Assembly: GCA_910587765.1 (NCBI GenBank)
Contig: CAJUNR010000002.1
Location: forward strand, 43,268-107,267
Origin: an uncultured Lachnospiraceae bacterium
Lineage (GTDB): Bacteria > Bacillota > Clostridia > Lachnospirales > Lachnospiraceae
Direction: 5' to 3'
Length of the DNA stretch: 64,000 bases
In this document: positions 43,013-51,809 of the stretch, in pieces
How positions within the stretch are numbered: position 1 is the stretch's first letter
Layout of the letters: the number at the start of each line of letters is the position of its first letter
Program-made: the position numbers and the translations under genes
The notes under the pieces: model-generated
What the model was told of the DNA's origin: nothing
The model's input: the letters and a program-made list of their open reading frames with translations, nothing else
Database searches by the model: none

Positions 43013-43125
43013 AAGAATCAGGTCTTTTCCCGGATATCCCCACATATGTATGATACTGAGACAGGGGATCCGTATGCCGTTTTCGGAGATCGTGACCGGA
43101 CAGACGGCGGGGGAAGGCGGAGAAA

Positions 43126-44673
43126 ATGTATTGCAGTCAATGCGGAGGGGAAGTCTCCGGCAGTGTCAGGTACTGTCCGGCTTGCGGCGCCAGGCAGGAG
43201 ACGGGAGTCGTACCGGCGGAAAAATCGCTGCCGGAGGAGCAGGAGAAGGAAAAGAAAAGGCAGAAAGCGCACCGGCAGGGGCGAAGGCTCGGCAATTTTC
43301 TGGTCAGCGTGATCGCGCTTGTGATCCTGTTCGCCGGGGATCAAAAAGTGCCGGGCGCCTCCGAACATACGTTCCGAAGAATGGACGCCGCATATTTTAC
43401 CGTACAAAATCAGAGGGAGATGGCCGTCTGCGGCGCGCAGGGCATTGTCTGTACCGTTGACGTTCCGCAGAAAGTGCTCTGCAGCGCGGACAAGAGCGTT
43501 CTCGCCTATATCGACCGGGACCGGGAGCTGTATTATATGGAAGCGGACGGACCGGTTTTTATTGACGACGGCGTGAAGGATGCGCAGATTTCTTTTTATG
43601 GAGATACCGCCGTCTATGTCAGAGCGGGAGCGGACGGCCGGGAGGAACTCGGCGTCCGGGCTCTGGGAGAGGCCTCCGGGGAACGCATCGCCGTCACGGC
43701 GTGCGGGGATTTTTCCGTGTCGCCGGACGGAAAGACCGTTGCCTGGGTGGAGGAGGCCGAAGACGGCGCGCTGTATCTCCGGCGGCCGGACGGTTCCGGA
43801 GAGAAGATTGTTAAAAATATATCAAAAATTTTCGGAATATCCGACGGAGGCGGGACGATTTTCTGTCAGAGAGACGACGGCCGGCTGTGCTGCCGGCAGG
43901 ACGGCAGGGAACGGCTATTGACGGAGACCGGGGGAAACGTGAGCTTTCTCCTCAACGAATCGCGGACAGAGATGCTCTATACGATCGGGAAGAGCACCTG
44001 GTATTATGCCGCGGAGCGGGAATCCCCCGTGCGCCTGACCGGCGTCAAAGGAAACGTTTTGGCGGATTGTTTTATGACGGGCACGGCATATCAGCGGGGA
44101 CACGGGCTGATTCTGGGCAGAAAGACGCTGAAAAACATGGCGTTTGCCACAGAGGATACCGAAAACGCCGGCTACAGAGTCTACTATCTGGACTGGAACG
44201 GGGAGTGCGCGGAGACGATCTTCAACCATGCGGACCAGTTCCAGATCTCCGGGGACGGGCGTTCGCTTCTGGGGCTGGCGGACGGCAGGCTGTACCGCGT
44301 CCGGGAGATTCAGAGCGGAGAGGACAAAGTCTGTCTGGAGGAAAAGCTGACCGTCCGTCAGTTTGCGGCCAGTCCGGATCTGCAGAAAATCTGGTTCGTC
44401 ACGGAGGACGCGGACCTTTACAGCGTCAAAGATCAGGAGCGCACAAATCTCTCCGCCGGCCTTGACCAGATGTACGGTTACTGCGGGAGAGGCGTGCTGT
44501 TCCGGGAGGGAGGAGATCTCTATCTCGCAGGCGGGGACGGGAAAACTCTGATAGAAGAAGGCGTGGACGGCGCGTATATTCAGGAGAATTACGGCGCGAT
44601 CCTCGATCTGGACGGCATGTTCTGCCATCTGAAGGCCGCCGGTCAGATTGAGCGCCTGATCAGCAGCAGATAA
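43126..44673 (+). CDS. Zinc-ribbon membrane protein with propeller-like outer part
   Basis: The protein has 515 residues. A zinc ribbon sits at the very N-terminus (C3, C6, C17, C20 in YCSQCGGEV and YCPACGA). After a charged linker there is one membrane helix (about 56-70, LGNFLVSVIALVILFAG). The remaining 440 residues contain repeated short strands of the type FSVSPDGKTVAWVEE, FQISGDGRSLLGLADG and FAASPDLQKIWFVTE, which look like beta-propeller blades. Such zinc-ribbon-plus-TM proteins are common in Lachnospiraceae; function is unknown. AAGGCGGAG precedes the start. Confidence 0.75.
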   Translation: MYCSQCGGEVSGSVRYCPACGARQETGVVPAEKSLPEEQEKEKKRQKAHRQGRRLGNFLVSVIALVILFAGDQKVPGASEHTFRRMDAAYFTVQNQREMAVCGAQGIVCTVDVPQKVLCSADKSVLAYIDRDRELYYMEADGPVFIDDGVKDAQISFYGDTAVYVRAGADGREELGVRALGEASGERIAVTACGDFSVSPDGKTVAWVEEAEDGALYLRRPDGSGEKIVKNISKIFGISDGGGTIFCQRDDGRLCCRQDGRERLLTETGGNVSFLLNESRTEMLYTIGKSTWYYAAERESPVRLTGVKGNVLADCFMTGTAYQRGHGLILGRKTLKNMAFATEDTENAGYRVYYLDWNGECAETIFNHADQFQISGDGRSLLGLADGRLYRVREIQSGEDKVCLEEKLTVRQFAASPDLQKIWFVTEDADLYSVKDQERTNLSAGLDQMYGYCGRGVLFREGGDLYLAGGDGKTLIEEGVDGAYIQENYGAILDLDGMFCHLKAAGQIERLISSR

Positions 44674-44705
44674 AAGAAAAAGTTCCCGTTCTCTTTCCTA
44701 CCTGA

Positions 44706-44867
44706 GCCACCCGGACGCCCGACGCGGGCAGATCATCCTTTCAGACCCCGCTTGCGCTTAATGAAGGGACGCAGCGGTACTAAGGCGCAAAAGACCGCGC
44801 CTAAGGACCGGCGCCCTTCAATGGGTCTTCCAGGAAGATTTGCCCGCGTCGGGCTGGAAACCGGCGT
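44706..44867. repeat. About 160-bp imperfect palindrome, element B (inverted relative to A)
   Basis: This is the reverse complement of the element at 36152-36315, with high identity over its full length. Its outer arms 44718-44738 and 44833-44853 pair (CCCGACGCGGGCA with TGCCCGCGTCGGG). Compared with element A the two outer pairs have changed together. The arms also contain one G-T and one A-A mismatch not present in A. It lies after the zinc-ribbon gene. The rest of this 388-base gap holds the promoter of the two-component operon. Confidence 0.92.
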
Positions 44868-44923
44868 AGGTATAATCGGAATCATTTCAGGGTCATCCAT
44901 TTTCCATTCTCATGTCATACACA

Positions 44924-44979
44924 TTTCACAAATCTTACACAGTTTCTTTCAGGTACATTTCAGGCAGCTTCCCTATAAT
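44924..44979 (+). promoter_or_regulatory. Four phased hexamers and promoter of the two-component/exporter operon
   Basis: TTTCAC (44924) and TTACAC (44935) are 11 bases apart, as are TTTCAG (44947) and TTTCAG (44958). Ten bases after the last comes a perfect TATAAT (44974-44979), with no -35 box. The spacing equals that in both lipoprotein promoters. It fits binding of two dimers of an OmpR-family regulator, perhaps the one encoded downstream. Confidence 0.7.
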
Positions 44980-45061
44980 GATCGTATGCTCATAACTGTT
45001 CAACGGCTGTCGGAACGGCTGCCTGTATTTTGCACGGCGGACGGTCCCAGGGGAGGTTTTT

Positions 45062-45361
45062 ATGGAAATTGACAACATCATGCATACGGGCGCCTGGACG
45101 CAGAGCGTGCAGTATGAAAAGAGAGCGGCTCTTTCGCCGGAGGAGACGGACGGCGGACACACGGGTCCGCAGGAGGGCGGCGCAGAGGAGGCCCTGGATA
45201 TGGACCGGATCGAATTTGAGGAAGGAGATCAGGCGCTTGCGCAGCTCCGTCAGAAATACGGCAAAGGCGTCTACCGGGCCGTTGAGGATGATCCGGCGCT
45301 GGCATGGTCGGTCGGAGGGCGGACGTATCCGTCGGCGGCGCGCGTGGACAGGAGCGTGTGA
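45062..45361 (+). CDS. Small acidic protein of unknown function
   Basis: The protein has 99 residues, is acidic, and has no membrane segment or signal peptide. Its middle (DMDRIEFEEGDQALAQLRQK) is predicted helical. It is the first gene after the activator-type promoter and has a good ribosome site (GGGGAGG, 5 bases before ATG). The response regulator follows after 75 bases, where a lone TATAAT (45399) may add an internal promoter. I recognise no family. Co-regulation with the two-component system and exporter is likely from position. Confidence 0.65.
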   Translation: MEIDNIMHTGAWTQSVQYEKRAALSPEETDGGHTGPQEGGAEEALDMDRIEFEEGDQALAQLRQKYGKGVYRAVEDDPALAWSVGGRTYPSAARVDRSV

Positions 45362-45436
45362 CTGCATGATTTTGCGGGCATTTTTTGACGCTTTGTATTA
45401 TAATGGACGAAACCGCTGAGGAAGGGAGAGGTGATG

Positions 45437-46114
45437 ATGCGCATTCTGGTTGCGGAGGATGAAGTCGAACTTGCCAGAGGATTGAAATTTCTGCTGGAGA
45501 AACATAAATTTTCGGTGGACATCGTACATAACGGCGAGGACGCCCTGGACTATTTTCATACGACGGAATATGACACGGTCGTTCTGGATATCATGATGCC
45601 CAGGTTAAACGGGCTGGAAGTATTGAGGAGCATCCGCGGGGAAGGCTCCGGCGTTCCGGTGATGATGCTGACGGCGAAAGCGGAGATCGAAGACCGGGTG
45701 GAAGGGCTGGAAGCCGGAGCGGACGATTATCTTCCCAAGCCGTTTTCCACCCGGGAATTTATCGCCAGAGTCCGGGCGCTCGTGCGCAGAAATGAAAATT
45801 ATGTAAACCCTGTTCTCTCTTTCGGCAATGTACGCCTCGACTGCAGCCGCTATGAACTGTCGAGAGATACCGTTTCCGTGCGGCTCAACAATAAAGAATA
45901 CCAACTGATGGAACTGTTCTTCCGGCATCCGCATCTGGTATTTTCCACAGAACGTATTATGGACCGGATCTGGGGACAGGATTCGGAGACGGGCGTGGAT
46001 GCGGTGTGGACCTATATCGGCTTCCTGCGCAGGAAATTAAAACAGCTCGGCGGCAATATCGAGATTCGGACCGTCCGCGGGGCCGGGTATTCGCTGGAGG
46101 AACAAAAATGCTGA
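45437..46114 (+). CDS. OmpR-family response regulator
   Basis: The protein has 225 residues. The receiver domain has the acidic pair ED near 7-8, the phosphorylation site D51 in VVLDIMMPRLNG, and MLTAKAE with K near 100 (YLPKPF). The C-terminal winged helix (about 125-225) has NNKEYQLMELFFRHP and VDAVWTYIGFLRRKL. Such regulators bind direct repeats with 11-base phasing, matching the DNA seen upstream of 45062. Three possible starts lie at 45431, 45434 and 45437; the last has the best distance to GGGAGAG. Its stop overlaps the kinase gene. Confidence 0.95.
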   Translation: MRILVAEDEVELARGLKFLLEKHKFSVDIVHNGEDALDYFHTTEYDTVVLDIMMPRLNGLEVLRSIRGEGSGVPVMMLTAKAEIEDRVEGLEAGADDYLPKPFSTREFIARVRALVRRNENYVNPVLSFGNVRLDCSRYELSRDTVSVRLNNKEYQLMELFFRHPHLVFSTERIMDRIWGQDSETGVDAVWTYIGFLRRKLKQLGGNIEIRTVRGAGYSLEEQKC

Positions 46115-47334
46115 AAAAATTAAGGGACCGTTTTATCCTGTCGGCGACGGCGGCTTTCGCGATTGTGATGCTGATGCTGGTCGTGGGAATCAACGCGCTC
46201 AATTACACGATGACGGCGGGAAGACAGGACGAGATGCTGGCCGGAATCATGGAGTACGAGCGGATGAGGGGCTCCCGCCCGCCCGGGAAAGCGCCGATGA
46301 TCTCCGATATGCCCTGGGCGGACGGTCCGGAGGCGGACTATACGACGCGCTTTTTTATTGTCCACTGCAGTGCAAAAGGAGAGATCACGGACATTTTTCA
46401 CGAGCATATTTCCTCCGTCAATCAGGAGAAGATCCGGCGGAAGGTGGAGAAAATCCTGTCCGGGAACCGGGAGAAGGGTTACTGGGAGGACTACCGGTAT
46501 ATGGTAAGGCAGGAAGAAAACGGTTTCAAGATCGTCTTTCTGAACGTGTTCCGCGACCGGCGGCTTGTAAGGTCGCTGCTGTGGATCTCGGTCGTCACCG
46601 CGCTGGTCAGTCTGAGCGTTGTCTTCGCGCTGACGGCGCTTTTTTCCGGCAGAGCGATCCGGCCCTATCTGAGAAATATCGAACGGCAGAAGCGGTTCAT
46701 CACGGACGCCGGGCATGAGCTCAAGACGCCGCTCACCTCGATCTCCACCAGCGCCGACATTCTGGCCATGGAACTGGACGGGGACGAGTGGGTCCGGAAT
46801 ATTCAGAAGCAGACGGCGAGGATGACGCGCCTGGTAAGCGATCTCGTGGCGCTTTCCAGGCTGGATGAAGAGACGCCGTTCCCCGAGAAGACCGAATTTT
46901 CGGTCAGCGACGCGGCCTGGGAGACGGCGGAGGCGTTTGCGCCGCTGGCGGAAGCGGGCGGGAAAAGCTGGACGCAGCGGATTGAGGAAAATCTGAGGCT
47001 TACAGGAGACTGCGCCGCGGTCCAGCGTCTGCTGTCGATTCTGCTCGACAACGCGGTCCGTTATTCGGCGGAGGGGGGCTTCATCTCGCTGGAGGTCTGC
47101 CGCCGGCACAACCGGATTGTTCTGGAAGTGTCCAACACATGCGGGCCGCTGCCGCTTCCGGATCTGGACCGCCTGTTTGACCGCTTTTACCGCCCGGATG
47201 AATCCCGTTCTTCCGCTGCCGGCGGTACGGGGATCGGCCTGTCCATGGCCAGAGCGATTGCGGAGGCGCACGGCGGAAAGATAACGGCGGAATACAGCGA
47301 TGAAAAGACCATCGTATTCAGAGCGGTTCTTTAG
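46108..47334 (+). CDS. Sensor histidine kinase
   Basis: The protein has 408 residues. Two membrane helices (about 10-35 and 152-175) border a 115-residue extracellular sensor part. The phosphoacceptor is H203 in DAGHELKTPLTSI. The ATPase part has an N-box LLDNAVRYS near 316, the F-box LFDRFYRPDES and the G-box GTGIGLSM near 375. It phosphorylates the regulator encoded just before it, whose stop codon it overlaps by 7 bases. GGAGG lies 7 bases before ATG. The signal may concern substrates of the HlyD-MacB exporter that follows. Confidence 0.95.
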   Translation: MLKKLRDRFILSATAAFAIVMLMLVVGINALNYTMTAGRQDEMLAGIMEYERMRGSRPPGKAPMISDMPWADGPEADYTTRFFIVHCSAKGEITDIFHEHISSVNQEKIRRKVEKILSGNREKGYWEDYRYMVRQEENGFKIVFLNVFRDRRLVRSLLWISVVTALVSLSVVFALTALFSGRAIRPYLRNIERQKRFITDAGHELKTPLTSISTSADILAMELDGDEWVRNIQKQTARMTRLVSDLVALSRLDEETPFPEKTEFSVSDAAWETAEAFAPLAEAGGKSWTQRIEENLRLTGDCAAVQRLLSILLDNAVRYSAEGGFISLEVCRRHNRIVLEVSNTCGPLPLPDLDRLFDRFYRPDESRSSAAGGTGIGLSMARAIAEAHGGKITAEYSDEKTIVFRAVL

Positions 47335-47347
47335 AAGGAGACAGAAT

Positions 47348-48922
47348 ATGAAGACAGGATGGAAGAGAAAGAACAGATGGCTGTGGGCGGCGGCCGCGGT
47401 CATCGTGCTGGCGGCGGCGCTTGCCGGATACCGTTCCATGCGTGTGCGCAGGCGTGCGCAGGCGGCGCGGGAAGCCATGAACACGGTCGAGACGACGCCG
47501 GCGGTCCGTCAGAACCTGATCGAATCGATCAGCGTCACCGGGACGATCGCCAGCGCGGACGCCCGGGACGTCTCGGCCGGCGCCAAAGATGTGAAGGTGC
47601 TTCAGGTCAATTACGAAGAAGGGGATTATGTAAACGCCGGAGACGTGATCGTCGTTCTCGATTCCTCGGATCTGGAACGGAATCTGGCGCAGGCGCAGAA
47701 CAGCCAAGCGCTGAGCGCGTATAAGGAAAATAAGTCCATCGAGAATGCGTCCAGAAGCTACAAGGAGGCGGTGGAAGACGGCACCGACGATTACGCGAAG
47801 GCGGTCAGAGACGAGGCGGATGCCAAAGAGGCGCTGCAGGACGCGGAGGGGGATGTGAGCGAGGCCGCCGATCTGCTCAAGGAACAGGAGAAAGAGCTGG
47901 CGGACGCGAAGGAGACGCTGGCGGCCGTCCGGCCCGATTCGTACGAAGGAGGGGCGGATGCGCAGGAATATAAAGATGCGCTGGCGGCGGCGCAGCGGGC
48001 GGTCTCGGCGGCGCAGTCGGAATATACGTCCAGGCATCAGGCGTACAATGCGGCGACGGAAGCGGAGGAAAAGGCGCTGGAAGCTTACGAGCAGGCCTCG
48101 GAAAATCTGGCGGACGCCGCCAGAAAAAATGACCGCAGCATCGCCAGTGCGGCGGATTCTCTGGAACAGGCGCAGATGGAGCATTCTTATTCCAACGACA
48201 GCAGCCAGCAGACGATTGAAAATTATCAGGAACAGATCGAGAGCTGCACGGTGACGGCGCCGATCTCCGGCGTGATCACCGCCATGCATGCGTCGGCAGG
48301 CGATACGTATCAGGGAGAGGGAAACATTCTGTTCAGCGTGGCCGATCAGGAACGTTTCGTCGTGTCGGCCAGTGTGGATGAGTATGACGTCAACAGCATC
48401 GCCAAAGAGATGCCGGCGGCGGTCATCGTGGAAGCGCTGGGGGAGGAAGAGCTTCCGGCGACGGTCTCTTTCGTGTCGCCTGTGGTGACTGGCTCGGACT
48501 TGGGAAGTTCCTCCTATGCGGTCGAGATCGCGCTGGACGAGACCAATACGGACCTGCGGATCGGCATGACGGCGAAGGCCAGCATCGTGCTCGATGCGGC
48601 CTATGATGTCCTGACCGTGCCGTACGACTGCGTGACGACCGATGAGGAAGGAAATGCAGCCGTCACGATCGACCGAAACGGAGAGCGGGCGGAGATCCCG
48701 GTGACGGTCGGTATGCAGGGGGACTATTATGTGGAAGTGTCCGGCGAGGGACTGGAGGAAAATACGGCGGTCTATTATACGAACCCCATGACCGGCTCCG
48801 CATCAGCCGGTGAACAGCCGGAGGACGACATTTCGTTCCCGATGCCGGGCGGCGGTATGGGCGGCAGCCCTGGCGGCGGAATGCCGGGCGGCGGACGCGG
48901 CGGCCCCGGAGGAGGATTCTGA
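47348..48922 (+). CDS. HlyD/MacA-type efflux periplasmic-adaptor-like subunit
   Basis: The protein has 524 residues. One N-terminal membrane anchor (about 13-29) is followed by a split biotinyl-lipoyl fold (VTGTIASADARDVSAGAK and later TVTAPISGVITAMHASAGD), interrupted by a very long coiled coil (about 110-300). The C-terminal part forms beta domains, and a Gly/Met/Pro-rich tail (MPGGGMGGSPGGG) closes it. In Gram-positives such adaptors work with MacB-like ABC pumps to export peptides or antibiotics. Start is ATG 47348 with AAGGAG 8 bases upstream. It is co-transcribed with the kinase. Confidence 0.92.
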   Translation: MKTGWKRKNRWLWAAAAVIVLAAALAGYRSMRVRRRAQAAREAMNTVETTPAVRQNLIESISVTGTIASADARDVSAGAKDVKVLQVNYEEGDYVNAGDVIVVLDSSDLERNLAQAQNSQALSAYKENKSIENASRSYKEAVEDGTDDYAKAVRDEADAKEALQDAEGDVSEAADLLKEQEKELADAKETLAAVRPDSYEGGADAQEYKDALAAAQRAVSAAQSEYTSRHQAYNAATEAEEKALEAYEQASENLADAARKNDRSIASAADSLEQAQMEHSYSNDSSQQTIENYQEQIESCTVTAPISGVITAMHASAGDTYQGEGNILFSVADQERFVVSASVDEYDVNSIAKEMPAAVIVEALGEEELPATVSFVSPVVTGSDLGSSSYAVEIALDETNTDLRIGMTAKASIVLDAAYDVLTVPYDCVTTDEEGNAAVTIDRNGERAEIPVTVGMQGDYYVEVSGEGLEENTAVYYTNPMTGSASAGEQPEDDISFPMPGGGMGGSPGGGMPGGGRGGPGGGF

Positions 48923-48993
48923 GGCGGCCGGAAATGCATCTCCTGCCGGGGGACTGGGCGGGGTGAAGCGGAACTATAAATGAGGAATATTTT

Positions 48994-49701
48994 ATGACAG
49001 AGCAGAAAACGGTTATCAATCTGAAGGGCATCGTGAAACGGTTCTATGTGGGAATGCCGAATGAACTGGAGATTCTCCACGGCGTTGATCTGCAGGTCCG
49101 CGAGGGAGAATTTGTCTCCATTGTAGGCGCCTCCGGATCCGGTAAAACGACGATGATGAACATCATAGGGGTGCTGGACCGGCCGACCGAAGGAGAGTAT
49201 ACGCTGGACGGGGTGGACGTTGCGCATGCGAAGGACCGGGAACTGTCGCGGATCCGGAATCAGAAGATCGGCTTTGTGTTTCAGACCTATAATCTGATCG
49301 GCCGCACCAGCGCTCTGAAAAATGTGGAGCTGCCCATGCTCTATGCGGGGACGGAGAAAAAGGAACGCAGCGCAAGAGGAAAGGAACTGCTCAGGATGGT
49401 GGGGATGGAGGACCGCTTTGACCATCATCCGGATGAACTGTCCGGCGGGCAGAAGCAGCGGGTGGCCATTGCCCGGGCCATGGCCAACGACCCGTCGATC
49501 CTTCTGGCGGATGAGCCTACCGGGGCGCTGGATTCCCGCACCGGGCGCAGGATCATGGATATTTTCCACAGACTGAATCAGGAACAGAAGAAGACGATTG
49601 TCCTCATCACCCATTCGCAGGAGCTGGCGGAGGAGACGCAGCGGATCGTGACGCTCAGAGACGGGGAGATCATCGGCGAAAGGAGCGGAAAGGGATGTTA
49701 A
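48994..49701 (+). CDS. MacB-type ABC transporter ATPase
   Basis: The protein has 235 residues. Walker A is GASGSGKTT (45-53), the signature LSGGQKQR near 149-156, and Walker B ILLADEPTGALDS near 168. It is of the LolD/MacB type that pairs with FtsX-like permeases and powers export from the membrane without moving substrate through itself. The gene overlaps the permease gene by 7 bases. Confidence 0.96.
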   Translation: MTEQKTVINLKGIVKRFYVGMPNELEILHGVDLQVREGEFVSIVGASGSGKTTMMNIIGVLDRPTEGEYTLDGVDVAHAKDRELSRIRNQKIGFVFQTYNLIGRTSALKNVELPMLYAGTEKKERSARGKELLRMVGMEDRFDHHPDELSGGQKQRVAIARAMANDPSILLADEPTGALDSRTGRRIMDIFHRLNQEQKKTIVLITHSQELAEETQRIVTLRDGEIIGERSGKGC

Positions 49702-50987
49702 TATGGGAAAATATCCTGCTGGCGTTTCACGGACTGAGGGCCAACAAGATGCGCTCGCTCCTGACCATGCTGGGCATCATCATCGGGATCGCGTCCGTGA
49801 TCGCGATCATGACGCTGGGCGATTCCATCAGCAGCTCGGTGACTGATTCCATGGCTTCGATGGGCGCCAACAATCTCACCATGGGAGTGCGGCAGAAAAG
49901 CTCGACCACAGAGACAACGGACAGCGGCATGACCTTTTCTTTCGGCCCGAGGATGGCGCAGCCGACGAAAGACGATTACATTACGGAGGAGATGCTGGAG
50001 GATCTCGCGTCCCATTATCCGGATGAGATCAAGGGATTTTCCCTGTCGGAAAATGTGGGCAGCGGTACCGCCAGACAGGGTTCGCTGTATGCGTATGTCA
50101 GCGTGACGGGCGTCAACGATGTCCATCTGCAAAATGCGGAACTTACGCTGCTCGCCGGGCGTCTGCTCACGGAGAGGGATCAGCGGGAGTCCAGAAAGGT
50201 GGCGCTGGCGTCCGATCTGCTGGTGGAGCAGATGTTCGGCGGAGACAGCGGGAATGCCGTCGGGAAGACGCTGGATGTGCTGTTTGACAACCGGTATTAC
50301 CGTTATACGATCGTGGGAGTCTATGAATATGAAGCGTCCGACATGGGCTTTTCCAGCAGTTCGGACGAGGATACGGAGACGACGCTCTATCTGCCGCTTC
50401 GGACTGCCGCGGTCCAGACGCACAACACGTCGGGCTACAGCCAGCTTACCATTCTGACCGCCTCCGATGTGAGCGCAACCGATTTCGGCGAAGAGGCGGA
50501 GGATTACATGAATCGCCGCTGGTACGGCAGCAATGAAAGCTTCGAGATCCGTACGATGAGTATGGAGTCAGTGATCGAAAACATGACGGAGATGCTGTCG
50601 ACCGTATCGCTGGCGATCGCTGCCATCGCCGGAATCTCCCTGCTGGTGGGCGGAATCGGAGTGATGAACATCATGCTGGTATCCATCACGGAGCGCACCA
50701 GAGAAATCGGTACGCGCAAAGCGCTGGGCGCGACCAACGGCTCCATACGGCTCCAGTTTATTATGGAAGCGATTGTAATCTGCATGGTCGGCGGTGTGAT
50801 CGGCATCCTGCTGGGAATCGGCATCGCAGCGGCGGCTACGAATCTCATGGGATACGCGGTCAGTCCTTCCGTGCCGGGAATCGTGCTCTCGGTCAGTTTC
50901 TCGGTATTGATCGGCGTCTTCTTCGGGTACTATCCGGCCAACAAGGCGGCGAAGATGAATCCGATCGAGGCGCTCCGGTACGAGTAA
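49695..50987 (+). CDS. MacB/FtsX-type ABC transporter permease
   Basis: The protein has 430 residues. One N-terminal membrane helix (MLGIIIGIASVIAIMTLG, about 25-45) precedes a large extracellular MacB-like domain (about 46-295). Then come three helices, including LAIAAIAGISLLVGGIGVMN and the conserved ITERTREIGTRKALGA coupling region near 335. It forms the pump with the ATPase and HlyD-type adaptor. Substrate is unknown; peptide or antibiotic export is common for this set. It closes the operon, followed by a terminator. Confidence 0.95.
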   Translation: MLIWENILLAFHGLRANKMRSLLTMLGIIIGIASVIAIMTLGDSISSSVTDSMASMGANNLTMGVRQKSSTTETTDSGMTFSFGPRMAQPTKDDYITEEMLEDLASHYPDEIKGFSLSENVGSGTARQGSLYAYVSVTGVNDVHLQNAELTLLAGRLLTERDQRESRKVALASDLLVEQMFGGDSGNAVGKTLDVLFDNRYYRYTIVGVYEYEASDMGFSSSSDEDTETTLYLPLRTAAVQTHNTSGYSQLTILTASDVSATDFGEEAEDYMNRRWYGSNESFEIRTMSMESVIENMTEMLSTVSLAIAAIAGISLLVGGIGVMNIMLVSITERTREIGTRKALGATNGSIRLQFIMEAIVICMVGGVIGILLGIGIAAAATNLMGYAVSPSVPGIVLSVSFSVLIGVFFGYYPANKAAKMNPIEALRYE

Positions 50988-51051
50988 AAGGAGAGAGCCG
51001 GATAAAAACGGATGAAAGAACCTGAACATCAAGAAAGAACCTGGAAATCAA

Positions 51052-51095
51052 GGGGTAAAGTCTTTGGGGAACGCGCAGAGGCTTTGCGCCTTTTT
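51052..51095 (+). terminator. Terminator of the exporter operon
   Basis: A 15-bp stem (GGGGTAAAGTCTTTG with CAGAGGCTTTGCGCC; one mismatch, three G-T pairs) is followed by five T. It resembles the stem at 53410-53450. Confidence 0.75.
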
Positions 51096-51098
51096 CAG

Positions 51099-51127
51099 TT
51101 GAGAGAAAATTCTGAATATGATATGAT
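51099..51127 (+). promoter_or_regulatory. Promoter of the small-protein operon
   Basis: TTGAGA (51099-51104), 17 bases and TATGAT (51122-51127) lie 62 bases before the first start codon, directly after the terminator. Confidence 0.65.
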
Positions 51128-51189
51128 AGAAACGCAGTCGAAAGAAACAACCGCAGCAGAGCGGATGAGTTCAAAGGAAGGCGGTCTTT

Positions 51190-51402
51190 ATGTTTGGCAG
51201 GAAAACAATAAAAAAGAAAACATACGACAGAGAAAATCTGCGCCCGGTACTCAGGTGCAGCATCTGTACGGGCGAGCAGGTCGCGGGTTTCAAAAATATA
51301 CATACCGGAAAGTTCGAGGAAGTCATGCTGATCCGCAGTCAGAAAGATCTGGACCTGTTTAAGGAAATGTATGAGGTTGAGACGGTTGCGAAGGAATATT
51401 AA
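51190..51402 (+). CDS. Small conserved protein of unknown function
   Basis: The protein has 70 residues with a basic N-terminus (MFGRKTIKKKTYDRENLRP), then VLRCSICTGEQVAGFKNIHT and a C-terminal helix rich in acidic residues. Two cysteines (CSIC) might bind metal. Similar short proteins occur widely in Lachnospiraceae, as far as I recall, without a known role. GGAAGGCGG precedes the ATG. It is followed after 57 bases by a TfoX-like gene in the same direction. Confidence 0.7.
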   Translation: MFGRKTIKKKTYDRENLRPVLRCSICTGEQVAGFKNIHTGKFEEVMLIRSQKDLDLFKEMYEVETVAKEY

Positions 51403-51459
51403 GACGGGGGAGGGCAGCCGTCAAAAAAACGAACGCAAAAATCGAAGGAGAAGAATCAT

Positions 51460-51783
51460 ATGGCATCAAGAGAAGAATTTGTAACTTATGCGGCGGAGCA
51501 GATGAAGGATGCGGGGGAGATCACCTGCCGGAAAATGTTCGGTGAATACGGCGTATACTGTGACGGGAAAATCTTTGCGCTGATCTGCGACGACCAGTTG
51601 TTTCTCAAGATTACGGAGGAGGGACGAAAGGTTTGTCCCAATTTGCAGGAAATGCCTCCCTATGAAGGCGCGAAACCGTATTTTCTTGTGGAAGAGCTGG
51701 ACGACCGGGAATTGATGACGCGGCTGGTCAAAGAGACCGTCAAGGCGCTGCCGGAGCCGAAGAAAAAGAAGAAGAAAAAATAG
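51460..51783 (+). CDS. TfoX/Sxy N-terminal-domain protein
   Basis: The protein has 107 residues. The TfoX-N pattern is clear: ITCRKMFGEYGVYCDGKIFA, then LFLKITEEG and AKPYFLVEELDD. TfoX activates competence genes in gamma-proteobacteria, but short single-domain forms in Firmicutes have no proven role. It ends in a run of seven lysines. GAAGGAGAAG lies before the start. It is a cytoplasmic protein, probably co-transcribed with its neighbours. Confidence 0.88.
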   Translation: MASREEFVTYAAEQMKDAGEITCRKMFGEYGVYCDGKIFALICDDQLFLKITEEGRKVCPNLQEMPPYEGAKPYFLVEELDDRELMTRLVKETVKALPEPKKKKKKK

Positions 51784-51809
51784 TTTTTTCCCAAGAGAGG
51801 AAAGAAGAG

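Noticed and set aside
46120..47484. A 454-codon open frame on the minus strand
   Set aside because: It is the complement of the histidine kinase gene and shows only Arg/His-rich sequence.
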